Part shown: piece by piece, positions 8,193 to 17,802 of the stretch
Position numbering within the stretch: position 1 is the stretch's first letter
Layout of the letters: each line of letters starts with the position of its first letter
From: Streptomyces sp. NBC_01224
GTDB lineage: Bacteria > Actinomycetota > Actinomycetes > Streptomycetales > Streptomycetaceae
NCBI RefSeq assembly: GCF_036002945.1
Contig: NZ_CP108529.1
Location: 2,232,001 to 2,296,000 of the forward strand
DNA length: 64,000 nucleotides
Direction: 5' to 3'
Notes under the pieces: model-generated
The model's input: only the letters and a program-made list of their open reading frames with translations
Database searches by the model: none
Told to the model about the DNA's origin: nothing
Translations under genes and position numbers: made by a program

Positions 8193-10034
8193 TCAGGTGA
8201 CTCCTTCTTGGAGAGTCAGCGCCTGATTCATGACACTCCCGTCGAGGACGCACAATCCGGAGGGCGGTACCTCGATCGTGTGGATGCCTGGTGTGAGGGA
8301 GAGAGCCGTGGCCTGCTGCAATCGACCTCGGGCGTCATACGTCTGTACGCAGACCCGGCGGGGTGGTCCGGACACGTCGAACACCATCCGTGAAGCGGTG
8401 GGGGCGTTGATGAGGGAGAGGGAACGCCAGGCCTCGGTGGGGAGGGGGACGACCTTGTCGGTGTAGTTGGTGATGACCCGTTGGTTTCCGCAGGTGGCCG
8501 TTACCTGGGGAAAGAGTTCGTCCGGGCGGCCGGGTTCGTAGTGGCCGGAGGTAAGGACGGGAGCCAGTCGACGCCAGGTGGCGAGCCAGAATGCGAGGGT
8601 GTCGCGGTGGTTCGGGGAGAGCCGGGTGAGGCGAGCGGAGATCTGCGGCACGGAGTGCAGGGCCCCATGGAAGTGGCGGGCCACGCTTTCCGGTGTTGCC
8701 CGCGGATCCCACATCAGCATGTCGGAGTGGACTGCTCCGCCGGGTGCGAGCAGCGCGATGTCCAGCGTCCGGATGCGGTTGGCGACGGGATCAGCCGGGC
8801 AGTCGGTGGCGCGCAGCGCGTTGCCGAGTGCGGTCATGGCCGGCCCGGTGTAGGGCTGGCGCAGCTCGATGACGAACTGGTCGCCGCGCAGGGCCCGCAG
8901 GGCGTCGCGGATGTCGGCGAGCAGCGCGGCCATCGCCTCTCCGACGTCCGGAATGTAACTGGGGGCCGGTTGGTCGGGTGCGGCGGCGTAGGCCATGGCC
9001 TCGTCGAGGAAGTCGATTTTCAGGCCGTCGAGTCGGTACTTGTCGACCAGGGTGCGGCAGGTGTCCGCGATGTGTGCGCGCACCTCGGCGTGGCGGGGGT
9101 CGAGGATGTGGCAGTCGAGGTGCGGGACGTGGTGCGGCGCGTACGGTGCCCAGGCTTGGTAGGCGGAGGAGTGCTCTCCCAGAAGGAGCGGGGCGATCCA
9201 GGCGGTGTAGCGCAGTCCGGTCTGGCGAACGGTTCTGACGTGGGCGCGGAAGTCGGGGAACTTGACGGGGTCCGGCTGCCAGTCGCCGCAGCCCGCGTAG
9301 CCGCGGCCGTTGCCGTGCAGTTGCCAGCCGTCGTCCAGGAACAGCTGGCCGCAGCCGAGGGTGGCGGCGAGGGCGGCCTCTTCCTCGACCTCGGCGGCGG
9401 TCATGTCCTGGGTGAAGGCGTACCAGGTCGAGTAGACGGGCGTCCGGGCGAACTCCGGAACGGGCAGCGGCTCACCGTCGGGCAGACAGGCGAGCCACTG
9501 GCGGAGCCGGCGGAGGGCGGCAGCCATGGTGGTGCCCGGCGCGGGGATGCGGACTCGGCAGGTCTGCCCGGCGGCGAGGGGGAGCCGCAGCCACACGCCG
9601 AAGCGCTTGCGCTCCTCGGAGACACCGAAGCGGATCCAGGTCTCTTGGACGGTGCGGTCGGTGGCGAGGGCGAGCAGGCTGCGACCGGCGGTGTCGTAGA
9701 GGCAGCCGACGGGTGCGGATCGTACGAGTGACAGGCCGCGCCATGCCGACCAGTCGGCGGGCAGGGTGCGCTCCCAGCCGGCGTCGGGGTGCCAGAAGCC
9801 CGCGGCGTCGCCCAGTGGTACGTCCAGGCGCAGGGTCACGGTGCCGTCCGCCGTTGCCGTGACAAGAGCGTCGGTCCCGGCAGCGCCGTCGTGCGGCAGG
9901 GTCAGGGTGGCGCTGTCGGCGAGGGTACGCAGGCTGATTCGTGTGTCGCCCACATTGAGGGTGTATTCGCCGTCTTCCCACTGGCCGGGGTCGAAGGCGG
10001 ACAGGTCGACGGAGTGGATGGACATGGTGTCCAC
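8193..10034 (-). CDS. GH36-type alpha-galactosidase-like glycosidase
   Basis: A 613-aa cytoplasmic glycosidase. An N-terminal beta-sandwich (about 1-200) is followed by a TIM barrel with GH36/GH27-clan signatures: TPVYSTWYAF, LGCGQLFLDDGWQ, and LDGLKIDFLDEA, where Asp341 is the predicted nucleophile. The C-terminal beta domain ends near residue 600. It is more divergent than the other GH36 enzyme of the operon, so specificity (alpha-galactoside or related) is uncertain. Either ATG (10034 or 10025) or an in-frame GTG just upstream could start it. It is the last gene of a three-gene minus-strand operon. Confidence 0.82.
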   Translation of the reverse strand: MDTMSIHSVDLSAFDPGQWEDGEYTLNVGDTRISLRTLADSATLTLPHDGAAGTDALVTATADGTVTLRLDVPLGDAAGFWHPDAGWERTLPADWSAWRGLSLVRSAPVGCLYDTAGRSLLALATDRTVQETWIRFGVSEERKRFGVWLRLPLAAGQTCRVRIPAPGTTMAAALRRLRQWLACLPDGEPLPVPEFARTPVYSTWYAFTQDMTAAEVEEEAALAATLGCGQLFLDDGWQLHGNGRGYAGCGDWQPDPVKFPDFRAHVRTVRQTGLRYTAWIAPLLLGEHSSAYQAWAPYAPHHVPHLDCHILDPRHAEVRAHIADTCRTLVDKYRLDGLKIDFLDEAMAYAAAPDQPAPSYIPDVGEAMAALLADIRDALRALRGDQFVIELRQPYTGPAMTALGNALRATDCPADPVANRIRTLDIALLAPGGAVHSDMLMWDPRATPESVARHFHGALHSVPQISARLTRLSPNHRDTLAFWLATWRRLAPVLTSGHYEPGRPDELFPQVTATCGNQRVITNYTDKVVPLPTEAWRSLSLINAPTASRMVFDVSGPPRRVCVQTYDARGRLQQATALSLTPGIHTIEVPPSGLCVLDGSVMNQALTLQEGVT

Positions 10035-10103
10035 GGAGGGGACCTCTCTGCGGGACGCGAGTGGGGCGTCCTTGTGGTTGGCTGCCGCGCCTGGGGGTCG
10101 CCG

Positions 10104-10123
10104 GCCGGCAGTTTCCTGCCGGC
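10104..10123 (-). terminator. Hairpin beyond the phosphodiesterase gene
   Basis: An 8-bp GC-rich stem (10104-10111 with 10116-10123) closes a TTTC loop, directly after the stop codon of the phosphodiesterase gene. It may attenuate rather than end transcription, since the next operon gene starts 70-90 bp downstream. Confidence 0.45.
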
Positions 10124-10124
10124 G

Positions 10125-10985
10125 TCAGGCGATCTGCGGTGTGAGGGAGTGGAAGGGCCGTCCGTCGAGCGTCCAGTGCGGGTCGGGCGCGATACCCAGG
10201 GCGGCGTAGACGTGGGGGGCGACATCGGCGTGGCGGAGGCTGTCCGGTGTGGTGGAGGGGGTGATGCCGGGGCCGTTCGCGGCGATCCAGGCGGTGCGTT
10301 CCGATGCGCTGCGCCCGCCGTGGCCGCCTTCGTCGCGGTGGCCGTGGTCGGTCACCGCGATGATGGTCCACTCCTCGGACCGGGCGTCGGGACGTCCGCG
10401 TACGGCGGTGAGGAGCTGTCCGAGTCGTCGGTCGGCGGTCTCGATCGCGTGCCGGTACTCGGGGCCGCAGCCGAGGTAGTGGGCGGTCTCGTCTACGGCG
10501 CCGAGGTAGACGAAGGAGGCGTCCAGGTCTTCGCCGGAGCTGAGAACCCTTACGGCTTCGTCGGTCACGCTCTGGTCGCATTCTTCCCAGGCCTGCGGGG
10601 TGTCTTCGCGCGGGGCGATGTAGGCGAGCCTGCTCGGGGCCGCGAAGACCGGGCCGCCCTGCCGGGCCAGGAACAGGGGTTCCCAACCGCCGGCCGCGAA
10701 GGTCCGCAGCCCGTGCTCGGCGGCCAGCCGGGTGGTGAAGTCGGGGAACACCCCAAGCCGGTTTCCGGTGAAGTTGTTGCCCCAGACTCCGTGCTTGGCC
10801 ACGCCGACACCGGTGACGATCGTGGTCCAGCAGGGGCCCGACATGGTCGGTGTGTCGTCGTCGATGTGGACGGGCGCGAGGAAGCCGGCGTTCGCGAGTT
10901 CGTCGAGGTTGGGGGTGTCCAGCAGGGGCAACAGGTCGAGGCGGACGCCGTCGATGCCGACGACCAGGACACGGGGTGTGGGCAT
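10125..10985 (-). CDS. Alkaline phosphatase superfamily phosphodiesterase (nucleotide pyrophosphatase-like)
   Basis: A 286-aa protein of the nucleotide pyrophosphatase/phosphodiesterase branch. Metal-binding and catalytic blocks are visible in order: VVGIDGVRLD, TPTMSGPCWTTIVTG (nucleophile region), YLGAVDETAHYLG and AVTDHGHRDEGGHGG. There is no signal peptide, so it acts in the cytoplasm. The ATG at 10985 has GAAGGA about 9 nt upstream. It lies 44 bp after the GH36 gene and before the second GH36-type gene. Its presence among glycosidases suggests the imported glycan carries a phosphodiester-linked group; that is inference. Confidence 0.85.
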   Translation of the reverse strand: MPTPRVLVVGIDGVRLDLLPLLDTPNLDELANAGFLAPVHIDDDTPTMSGPCWTTIVTGVGVAKHGVWGNNFTGNRLGVFPDFTTRLAAEHGLRTFAAGGWEPLFLARQGGPVFAAPSRLAYIAPREDTPQAWEECDQSVTDEAVRVLSSGEDLDASFVYLGAVDETAHYLGCGPEYRHAIETADRRLGQLLTAVRGRPDARSEEWTIIAVTDHGHRDEGGHGGRSASERTAWIAANGPGITPSTTPDSLRHADVAPHVYAALGIAPDPHWTLDGRPFHSLTPQIA

Positions 10986-11029
10986 GTTCTCGGTTCCTTC
11001 GTGAGTCGGGGGCAGAAGGGGGCGGGGGG

Positions 11030-13198
11030 TCAGACGGTCCGGCTCAGCCGGATCAGGCGGCTGGCGTAGTCGTCGGCGGGCAGCCGCAGGTCGATGCCCC
11101 GCCGGGTCAGGACGGCGCCGCTGTGGGCGGTGCCCTCGTCGATGTCGAGGTAGCGGGCCGCGGGGTCCAGGGCCGGCAGGGCGAGCCTGGGGGGCTGGTG
11201 GCCGAAGCGGGTTGCGGGGCGCCAGGCAAGGACGGCGTGTTCGGTGTCGTCCTGGGACGCGTAGTGCACGGCTGTCACTCCGCCGAGGCCGTGGAGGCGG
11301 TGCTGGCGGCCGTGCTGGACCAGGGGGCGGATCTGCTTGTAGCGGATGACGAGCGCGGTGGCCTCGTCGAGCTCCTCCTCGGACCAGGCGGTGAGGTCTC
11401 CGCCGAGGCCGAGCGCTCCGGCCATGGCGACGTGGAAGCGGAACCGGAGAGGGGTGGTGCGGCCGGTGGTGACGTTGGGGCTGTCGGTCACCCAGGCGGC
11501 CATGGACTGGGCGGGGAAGAGCTGGCTGAAGCCGTGCTGGATGCTGATCCGGTCGACGGGATCGGTGTTGTCGGAAGTCCAGGCCTGGTCGGTACGGGCG
11601 AGGATGCCGAGGTCGGCCCGTCCGCCACCGCCCGCGCAGGCCTCGATGCGAAGGCCGGGGTGGTCGGTGCGGAGGCGGTCCATGATCCGGTAGACGGCGC
11701 GGGTGTGGTCGATCCACAGCCGGTCGGGGTCCGGGTGGCCGGCCCATCCGGCTTCGGTGACGACCCGGTTGGCGTCCCACTTGAGCCAGTCGACGTCGTG
11801 GTCGCGCACCAGCTGGTCCAGGGTCCGGTGGGCCCAGGCCTCGACGTCAGGTCGGGCGAAGTTCAGCATGAGCTGGTTGCGCAGCTCGGTGGCGTCCCGA
11901 GTCGCTGCGTGGATGACCCAGTCGGGATGGGCACGGTAGAGGTCGCTGTCGCGGTTGACCATTTCCGGCTCCACCCACAGTCCGAAGGCCATGCCCAGGC
12001 GGTGCACCTCGTCGGCCAGTGGGCGCAGCCCGTCGGGGAACGCCTCGGGCCGGGGTGTCCAGTCGCCGAGGCCCGCCCGGTCGCCGGTACGGCCGCCGAA
12101 CCATCCGTCGTCGAGGACGAAGAGTTCGGCGCCCAGACGTGCGGCCAGCCGGGCCAGGCGTAGCTGGCCGGGCTGGCCGACGTCGAAGCCGGCGGCTTCC
12201 CACGAGTTGTAGACGATGGGCCGGTCGTGGTCGGGGGCGGGAAGGACGCTGGTGCGGATGTGGGTGTGCCAGGCGCGGCTGGCGGCGCCGAAGCCGCCGG
12301 GGGTGTAGAGGCCGGCGAAGACGGGTGTGTGCAGGCTCTGGCCGGGCTGGATGGTCCAGCTGAGTCCTTCGTGGCCGAAGCCGCCGGTCCAAGTGGTCCG
12401 GCCGACCGGGTCGCGGTGCACGGTGATGCGCCAGCTTCCGCTCCAGGCCAGGGCAGTGCTCCAGACCTCGCCGTGTTCCTCGTCGGCGGTGCCGTCGTCG
12501 AGGGCGAGCCAGGGGTTGGCGTGGTGGCTGGTGACGCCGCGGCGGCTGGTGAGCACGGTCTCGGCGACCGGGAGCCGGTCGCGGTGCAGCTGGAACTCGC
12601 TGTTCCAGCCGCCCACGAGGTGGCTGAGCCGGTAGTCGGGCAGTGCCGGTACCGTCCAGGAGGCCGAGTCCAGCCGGTCGACGGTGACCGGGCCCGAGTC
12701 GTCGGCTCCGGTGTGGGTGAGTTCCACCCAGCGCTCGATGACGTCACTGCCGGGGCGGACGCGGTAGCACAGTTCGGCGGCCAGCGGGTAGCGGCGGTCG
12801 GCCAGGTGCAGGCGAAGCTCCCCGTCCCGGACCGTGTGCCCGGTAAAGGACCACTGAGCGCCGCGGGTGCCGTCGGCGAACCGCACTTGGAGGCCGGCCG
12901 GCCCGAACCGCGCACCGGTCTGCGGGGCCAATTCGTCCGGGGCGGGCTCTGCCTCGAAGCTGCTCGCGGCAGGTGAGGTGGCCGCGGGCAGTCCACCGAG
13001 GGCGTCGGTGTCGAGCATTTCCCCCCAGTGCAGATGCCGGGGGCTGCCGTCGGCGCCGATGCGCACGGCGTAGACGCTGTGCGGGGTCCGCAGGACCGCT
13101 AGCCCGCGGGCGGGGTCGAACGAAACGGATGAGGGCGTGGGAGGCACAGGAGGTCCCGAGGGGTGTCGAGCGTCGGTGAGGACCGGGCGGCCGGCCAT
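11030..13198 (-). CDS. Alpha-galactosidase, GH36 (melibiase/RafA type)
   Basis: A cytoplasmic enzyme hydrolysing alpha-1,6-galactosides such as melibiose, raffinose or galactomannan fragments. Length is about 722 aa, matching the roughly 720-residue bacterial GH36 enzymes. An N-terminal super-sandwich (to about 330) is followed by the barrel: FVLDDGWFGGR, VEPEMVNRDSDLY, DWLKWDANR (nucleophile Asp475), ACAGGGGRADLG, and WTSDNTDP (acid/base Asp543). The start is uncertain: the ATG at 13198 lacks a clear ribosome site and a later GTG is possible. It is the first gene of the minus-strand operon, divergent from the ROK regulator. Confidence 0.93.
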   Translation of the reverse strand: MAGRPVLTDARHPSGPPVPPTPSSVSFDPARGLAVLRTPHSVYAVRIGADGSPRHLHWGEMLDTDALGGLPAATSPAASSFEAEPAPDELAPQTGARFGPAGLQVRFADGTRGAQWSFTGHTVRDGELRLHLADRRYPLAAELCYRVRPGSDVIERWVELTHTGADDSGPVTVDRLDSASWTVPALPDYRLSHLVGGWNSEFQLHRDRLPVAETVLTSRRGVTSHHANPWLALDDGTADEEHGEVWSTALAWSGSWRITVHRDPVGRTTWTGGFGHEGLSWTIQPGQSLHTPVFAGLYTPGGFGAASRAWHTHIRTSVLPAPDHDRPIVYNSWEAAGFDVGQPGQLRLARLAARLGAELFVLDDGWFGGRTGDRAGLGDWTPRPEAFPDGLRPLADEVHRLGMAFGLWVEPEMVNRDSDLYRAHPDWVIHAATRDATELRNQLMLNFARPDVEAWAHRTLDQLVRDHDVDWLKWDANRVVTEAGWAGHPDPDRLWIDHTRAVYRIMDRLRTDHPGLRIEACAGGGGRADLGILARTDQAWTSDNTDPVDRISIQHGFSQLFPAQSMAAWVTDSPNVTTGRTTPLRFRFHVAMAGALGLGGDLTAWSEEELDEATALVIRYKQIRPLVQHGRQHRLHGLGGVTAVHYASQDDTEHAVLAWRPATRFGHQPPRLALPALDPAARYLDIDEGTAHSGAVLTRRGIDLRLPADDYASRLIRLSRTV

Positions 13199-13254
13199 GA
13201 TGAACAACGGTGGAAGCGCCCGGAGTTGGGCCAGAGCGTAGGACTGCCCGGGCG

Positions 13255-13303
13255 GGAAAATCAATACTGGACGAAGTTATTTATTTGCCGGTAGGTTGCC
13301 GCC
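13255..13303. promoter_or_regulatory. Divergent control region, probable ROK operator
   Basis: The gap between the GH36 gene and the ROK gene holds an AT-rich island at 13261-13288 (AAGTTATTTATTTG core) in otherwise GC-rich DNA. ROK repressors of actinomycetes generally bind AT-rich palindromes near their own promoter, so this is the best candidate for control of both operons. The exact palindrome is not obvious. Confidence 0.5.
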
Positions 13304-14461
13304 GTGTTTCCAAACCACTCGCGGCCACTGGTCACCGCACCGGCCGAAACCGCCATCCTCGCCCTGCTGTTGGCCGAGAGCCCGCTCAGCCGGGTGGAGC
13401 TGGCCCGCCGGACGGGCCTGTCCTCGACCGCTGTGACCAAGGCTGCGCGACCGCTCATCGACGACGGCTACCTGCACGAGCTCCCCCCGGAGCGCACCGC
13501 TCCGGGGGCCGGACGCCCCGTGAACCCGCTGGCCGTCACTCCCGACCGGGAGTTCGTCGTCGGTGTGAAGATCAGTGCCGACACCCTCTTCGGCGCGGTC
13601 TGCGACCTGCGGGCCCGGATGCGCACCACCGCCAGTCGGCCGTTGGGCGACCGCGACCCGGCCGCCGTCTGTGGGCTACTGGCCGACCTCGTCGCCGAAC
13701 TTCTCGACGCGAACCCCGAGTACCGGGCCCGCACCCGGCATCTGGGCATCGCGGTCTCCGGCGACGTGGACCGCCCCTGCGGGCGTGTCCGCTACTCCGT
13801 GCTCCCCAGCTGGCGCGACGTGCCGCTGGCCGATACCGTCGCCGCGGCGACCGGCCTGTCCGTCACCGTGGAGAACGACGTCAAGGCCATCACTGCCGCC
13901 GAGCACTGGTTCGGCGAGGGCATCGGTACCGAGTACTTCGCGCTGGTCACCATCGGAGCCGGGATCGGCTCCGGGATCGTCATCAACGGTGAGCTGGTCG
14001 CAGGCGCGTACGGCGTCGCCGGAGAGATGGGGCACATCAGCATCGACCCGGCCGGGCCACGGTGCCACTGCGGCCAGGTCGGCTGCGTCGAGGCCATCGC
14101 CTCCAGCGACGCCGTCCTCGCCGCCATCCGCTGCGCCACCGACGACCCGGACCTGGACTTCGACGGCGCCGTTCAGCTCGCCCGTGGTGGAGACCCCGCC
14201 GCGCAGGGCGTCTTCGCGAGGGCGGGCCACGCCATCGGCGTCGGCATCGCCACACTTGTGAACCTCGTAGGTCCCGAGCGCGTCGTCGTCACAGGCGAGG
14301 GGCTCGACACCTACGACCTTTTCGGAATGCACATCAGGGACGCCTACGAAGCGCACTGCTTCAAAGCAGCGGCGAAATGCCCGCTGACCCTGCGTCCGCT
14401 CCCCTGGGAGGAGTGGGCCCGCGGCGCCGCCGTCGTCGGCATCCAAGCCCTATTCCCCTGA
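13304..14461 (+). CDS. ROK-family transcriptional regulator (NagC/XylR type)
   Basis: A 385-aa sugar-responsive repressor. Residues 15-60 form a winged helix (LSRVELARRTGLSSTAVTKA); the rest is a ROK sugar-kinase fold with GIAVSGDVD, VENDVKAITAAEHWFGEG, and the zinc-binding CHCGQVGCVEA motif near residue 254. The ATP-binding motif is degenerate, as in regulators that have lost kinase activity. The GTG at 13304 is chosen because the frame opens there next to the AT-rich island. Its place between the divergent operons makes it the likely pathway regulator. Confidence 0.92.
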   Translation: MFPNHSRPLVTAPAETAILALLLAESPLSRVELARRTGLSSTAVTKAARPLIDDGYLHELPPERTAPGAGRPVNPLAVTPDREFVVGVKISADTLFGAVCDLRARMRTTASRPLGDRDPAAVCGLLADLVAELLDANPEYRARTRHLGIAVSGDVDRPCGRVRYSVLPSWRDVPLADTVAAATGLSVTVENDVKAITAAEHWFGEGIGTEYFALVTIGAGIGSGIVINGELVAGAYGVAGEMGHISIDPAGPRCHCGQVGCVEAIASSDAVLAAIRCATDDPDLDFDGAVQLARGGDPAAQGVFARAGHAIGVGIATLVNLVGPERVVVTGEGLDTYDLFGMHIRDAYEAHCFKAAAKCPLTLRPLPWEEWARGAAVVGIQALFP

Positions 14462-14602
14462 ACGAGTGTCACCATCCTGTTCGCCGGCCCAAGCTTCCGG
14501 CGCAACCGATGTCCATCACCGTCTGCCAACTGTGAATGCCGGACACCGGCTGCGCCGGACAACAACACGTACACCCAACCCTCTCAACCTGAAGGACGCG
14601 AA

Positions 14603-15877
14603 GTGAGCGCACGGAGCTCCAAGCTTAGCCGCAGAGGATTCCTCGGCGGATCCATCCTGTTCGTCGCCGGAGCAGCGGTCGGCTGCAGTACCGACCCGGC
14701 CGGCGGTGGCTCCTCCGGTGCGAAGACCACCCTGAACGTCTGGTCCCACGCCTACGGCGAGGCCGGCACCCAGCAGGCCCTCACCCGTTATGCCACCGCG
14801 TTCACCAAGGCCAACCCGGACATCGCGGTCAAGGTCACCTGGACCCCGGGCGACTACTCCGGCAAGCTCTACGCGACCCTGCTCACCGACGCCGCCCCGG
14901 ACGTCTTCGAGATAGGCGACTTCAGCGAGAGCTTCGCCCGGCACGGCCAGATAGCCCAACTGGACGACATCTACGGCAGTGCCAAGTCCGACTTCAACCC
15001 GGGCGCCCGCGACATGGTGACCGTCGACGGCAAGCTCTACGGCGTCAAGACGCTCGACGACGTCATGATGCTCTACTACCGCAAGAGCGTGCTGTCCAAG
15101 GCCGGCATCACCCCGCCCGACAGCTTCGACGCGCTCGCCGACGCGGCCAAGGCCCTGAGCTCCAAGAAGACCAAGGGTCTGTTCGTCGGCCAGGACGGCC
15201 TGGGCGACAGCGCCATCCTGTCCGTGTTCTCCAACGGCGGCGACCTCGTCACCGACGACGGCAAGGCGGGCTTCGGCTCCTCCCAGGCCGCCGAGGCCGT
15301 GGCCGGGCTCAAGCGCCTTCACGACGACCGGTCCCTGCTGCTCGGTTTCACCACCGACTGGTGGGATCCCGCCGCCCTCACCCAGAACGTCGTCCCGATG
15401 CAGTGGGGTGGCCTCTGGTCGATGCCCGCCATCAAGACCGCGCTCGGCGACGACTTCGGCGTCCTGCCGTGGCCCGCCTTCAAGCCCGGCGGCAAGCCCG
15501 TGGTGCGCGTCGGCGGCTGGAGCACCTGCGTCAACGCCAAGGGCAAGAACGTGGACGCGGCCAAGAAGTTCGTCCAGTGGCTCTGGATCCAGCAGACCGA
15601 CCTCCAGACGGACTGGTCGCAGAGCTACGGCCTCCACATCCCGCCGCGCACGTCCGTCGCCGCCACCGCCGACAAGCTCACCCAGGGGCCCGCCAAGGAG
15701 ACCGTCGAGCTCGCCGCCGAGTACGGCAGGAACAACCCCAGCACCTGGAACAGTGCTGTGAGCTCCCTCTTCACCGCGGCTGCGGCGAAGATCGTCAGCG
15801 GGAAGGGCGATGCGGAGCGGCTCCTGGCCGACGCGGCCAAGAAGGCCCAGGGCGAGATCGACAAGCAGCGCGCATGA
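14603..15877 (+). CDS. Sugar ABC transporter substrate-binding lipoprotein
   Basis: A 424-aa extracellular solute-binding protein (family 1). The N-terminus has a twin-arginine motif (SRRGFLGGS) and a lipobox (AAVGC, Cys at about residue 28), so it is exported and lipid-anchored. The mature part starts LNVWSHAYGEAGTQQALTRY and contains FEIGDFSESFARHGQIAQLD and VPMQWGGLWSMPAI, typical of oligosaccharide binders. GTG start with AAGGAC upstream. It overlaps the first permease gene by 4 bp. Ligand is inferred from the glycosidases around it: a galactose- or mannose-containing oligosaccharide. Confidence 0.93.
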   Translation: MSARSSKLSRRGFLGGSILFVAGAAVGCSTDPAGGGSSGAKTTLNVWSHAYGEAGTQQALTRYATAFTKANPDIAVKVTWTPGDYSGKLYATLLTDAAPDVFEIGDFSESFARHGQIAQLDDIYGSAKSDFNPGARDMVTVDGKLYGVKTLDDVMMLYYRKSVLSKAGITPPDSFDALADAAKALSSKKTKGLFVGQDGLGDSAILSVFSNGGDLVTDDGKAGFGSSQAAEAVAGLKRLHDDRSLLLGFTTDWWDPAALTQNVVPMQWGGLWSMPAIKTALGDDFGVLPWPAFKPGGKPVVRVGGWSTCVNAKGKNVDAAKKFVQWLWIQQTDLQTDWSQSYGLHIPPRTSVAATADKLTQGPAKETVELAAEYGRNNPSTWNSAVSSLFTAAAAKIVSGKGDAERLLADAAKKAQGEIDKQRA

Positions 15878-16866
15878 TGAAGTCCGCACCTCCACCCACG
15901 CTTCACCACGAGCGTGTCGGGTGCCCCGCGGCCGAGCCGCGGGGCACCGCCCCCGTCCGCCGTTCCCGCCCGGACTGGCGTGCCTGGGGAGCGTTCGCAC
16001 TGCTCGCCGGGCCCCTGCTGATCGGCCTGGGCCTCTTCAAGTACGTCGCCATCGGCTGGAGCTTCCTGCTCAGCCTCAGTGAGGCCCGCGGCAGCATCGC
16101 CCTGGGTCACTGGGTCGGCCTGGACAACTACCAGGCGTTGCTCTCCGATGCGGTGTTCCGCAAGTCGCTCGGCCAGATCCTGCTGTTCACGGTGTTCATC
16201 GTGCCGGTGACGTTCGCAGCCTCGCTGGGACTGGCGCTGCTGGTGCACCGGATCCGGCGCGGCCGGGCCGTGCTGCGCACCGCCTTCCTGATCCCGGCCG
16301 CCGTCTCCTACGTCGCAGCCTCCCTGCTGTGGAAGATGAGCCTGTTCAACGGGCTGCCGAGCGGCATCGCCAACACGATCGGCGGATGGTTCGGCATGGA
16401 TGCCGTCCCGTGGCTGCAGACCACCTCGCCACCGCTGTACTGGGTCGTCCTCATCACCCTCCGCCTCTGGCTCCAGGTCGGCTTCTACATGGTGCTCTTC
16501 CTCGCCGGGCTCCAGGCCATCCCCAAGGAGATGTACGAAGCCGCCGCCCTCGACGGCGCCACCGGCCTGCGCCTGCTGCGCAGGATCACCCTGCCGATGC
16601 TGCGCAACACCTCGGTGGCCGTCCTGATGCTGCAGTTCATCGCCGCCTTCCAGGCGTTCGACGAGTTCTACAACCTGTTCAACAGCGGGCTGTCCGGGTC
16701 GGCCGCGGCCCCGATCCGAACCCCTCTGGGCTACCTCTACGACACCGCGATGGGCGCCCAGAACTACGGCCTCGGGTCGGCCGGAGCCTTCGTGCTCACC
16801 GCCCTCATCGTCGTTGTGACCCTGGTCCAGGGCCGGCTCACCGGCTTCGGCAAGGGTGAGGAGTGA
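15874..16866 (+). CDS. Sugar ABC transporter permease (MalF/UgpA type)
   Basis: A 330-aa inner-membrane protein with six predicted helices after a hydrophilic N-terminus of about 40 residues. The EAA loop for contact with the ATPase is clear: EMYEAAALDGATGLRLLRRI, then TLPMLRNT. It starts at one of two adjacent ATG codons (15874 or 15877), overlapping the stop of the binding-protein gene, and overlaps the next permease by 4 bp. No ATPase gene is present; Streptomyces importers of this class commonly share the MsiK ATPase encoded elsewhere. Confidence 0.93.
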   Translation: MMKSAPPPTLHHERVGCPAAEPRGTAPVRRSRPDWRAWGAFALLAGPLLIGLGLFKYVAIGWSFLLSLSEARGSIALGHWVGLDNYQALLSDAVFRKSLGQILLFTVFIVPVTFAASLGLALLVHRIRRGRAVLRTAFLIPAAVSYVAASLLWKMSLFNGLPSGIANTIGGWFGMDAVPWLQTTSPPLYWVVLITLRLWLQVGFYMVLFLAGLQAIPKEMYEAAALDGATGLRLLRRITLPMLRNTSVAVLMLQFIAAFQAFDEFYNLFNSGLSGSAAAPIRTPLGYLYDTAMGAQNYGLGSAGAFVLTALIVVVTLVQGRLTGFGKGEE

Positions 16867-17717
16867 GCAACATGGCAACCACCCGACAACTGCCGCAGGT
16901 ACTGCGCCGGTCCGTGCGCGGCGTGCTGGCCGGCCTGCTGACGGCAGTGTTCCTGGCACCCTTCTACCTGATGCTGCGCAACGCGCTGATGGACACGCAG
17001 GACCTGACGTCACCGCACTGGACGTGGTGGCCGTCGACGATGCACTGGGAGAACTTCACCTCGCTCTTCAGCGACCCCACCCTGCACATGGGCCAGGCCC
17101 TCGGCAACTCGTTGCTGATCGCCGCGATCACCGCCCCGGTGTCGACGCTCCTCGCTTCGGCCGCCGGATACGCCCTCGCGCGGATCCCGGTGCCCGGACG
17201 CGGCGTCCTGCTCGCCTTGGTCGTGGCCACGCTGATGATCCCCGGCTCGGTGACGTTCGTGCCCACCTTCGTCGTCGTGGGCTCCATGGGCGGGGTCAAC
17301 ACTCTGTGGGGAATCATCGCCCCCGGGCTGTTCAACCCATTCGCCGTCCTGCTCTTCCGCAACTTCTACCTCCAGTTCCCCAGCGAGATCGAGGAAGCGG
17401 GACGCCTGGACGGGCTCGGCTGGCTCGGCCTCTACCGCCGGATCGCGTTGCCGTCGTCCGGAGCGATGCTCGCCTCGCTCGGCGCGCTCGCCTTCATCGA
17501 CAGCTGGAACGCCTTCCTGTGGCCGCTGGTCATCGGCCAGGACCCGTCCGCGTGGACGGCCCAGATCGCCCTGTCGACGTTCCTCACCTCACAGACCATC
17601 AACCTGCCCGGACTGTTCGCCGGAGCCGTCGTGACCATCGCCCCACTGGTGGCCATGTTCCTGGTCGCCCAGCGCTACATCGTCGAAGGCATCGCCACCA
17701 GCGGCCTCAAGGGCTGA
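16863..17717 (+). CDS. Sugar ABC transporter permease (MalG/UgpE type)
   Basis: A 284-aa partner permease with six helices and an EAA loop EIEEAGRLDGLGWLGLYRRI, then ALPSSG. GTG start overlapping the previous gene's end (GTGA), so the three transporter genes are translationally coupled. A short hairpin (around 17732-17748) lies in the 85-bp gap before the GH5 gene. Confidence 0.93.
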   Translation: MSNMATTRQLPQVLRRSVRGVLAGLLTAVFLAPFYLMLRNALMDTQDLTSPHWTWWPSTMHWENFTSLFSDPTLHMGQALGNSLLIAAITAPVSTLLASAAGYALARIPVPGRGVLLALVVATLMIPGSVTFVPTFVVVGSMGGVNTLWGIIAPGLFNPFAVLLFRNFYLQFPSEIEEAGRLDGLGWLGLYRRIALPSSGAMLASLGALAFIDSWNAFLWPLVIGQDPSAWTAQIALSTFLTSQTINLPGLFAGAVVTIAPLVAMFLVAQRYIVEGIATSGLKG

Positions 17718-17802
17718 GCCGCTCCTGACTCCGGACCACCGGTCCGGGCCGCACCACCTGAAGATCCGACCCCCCACTCCCACCCCCCATGGAGGGGAAA
17801 TC

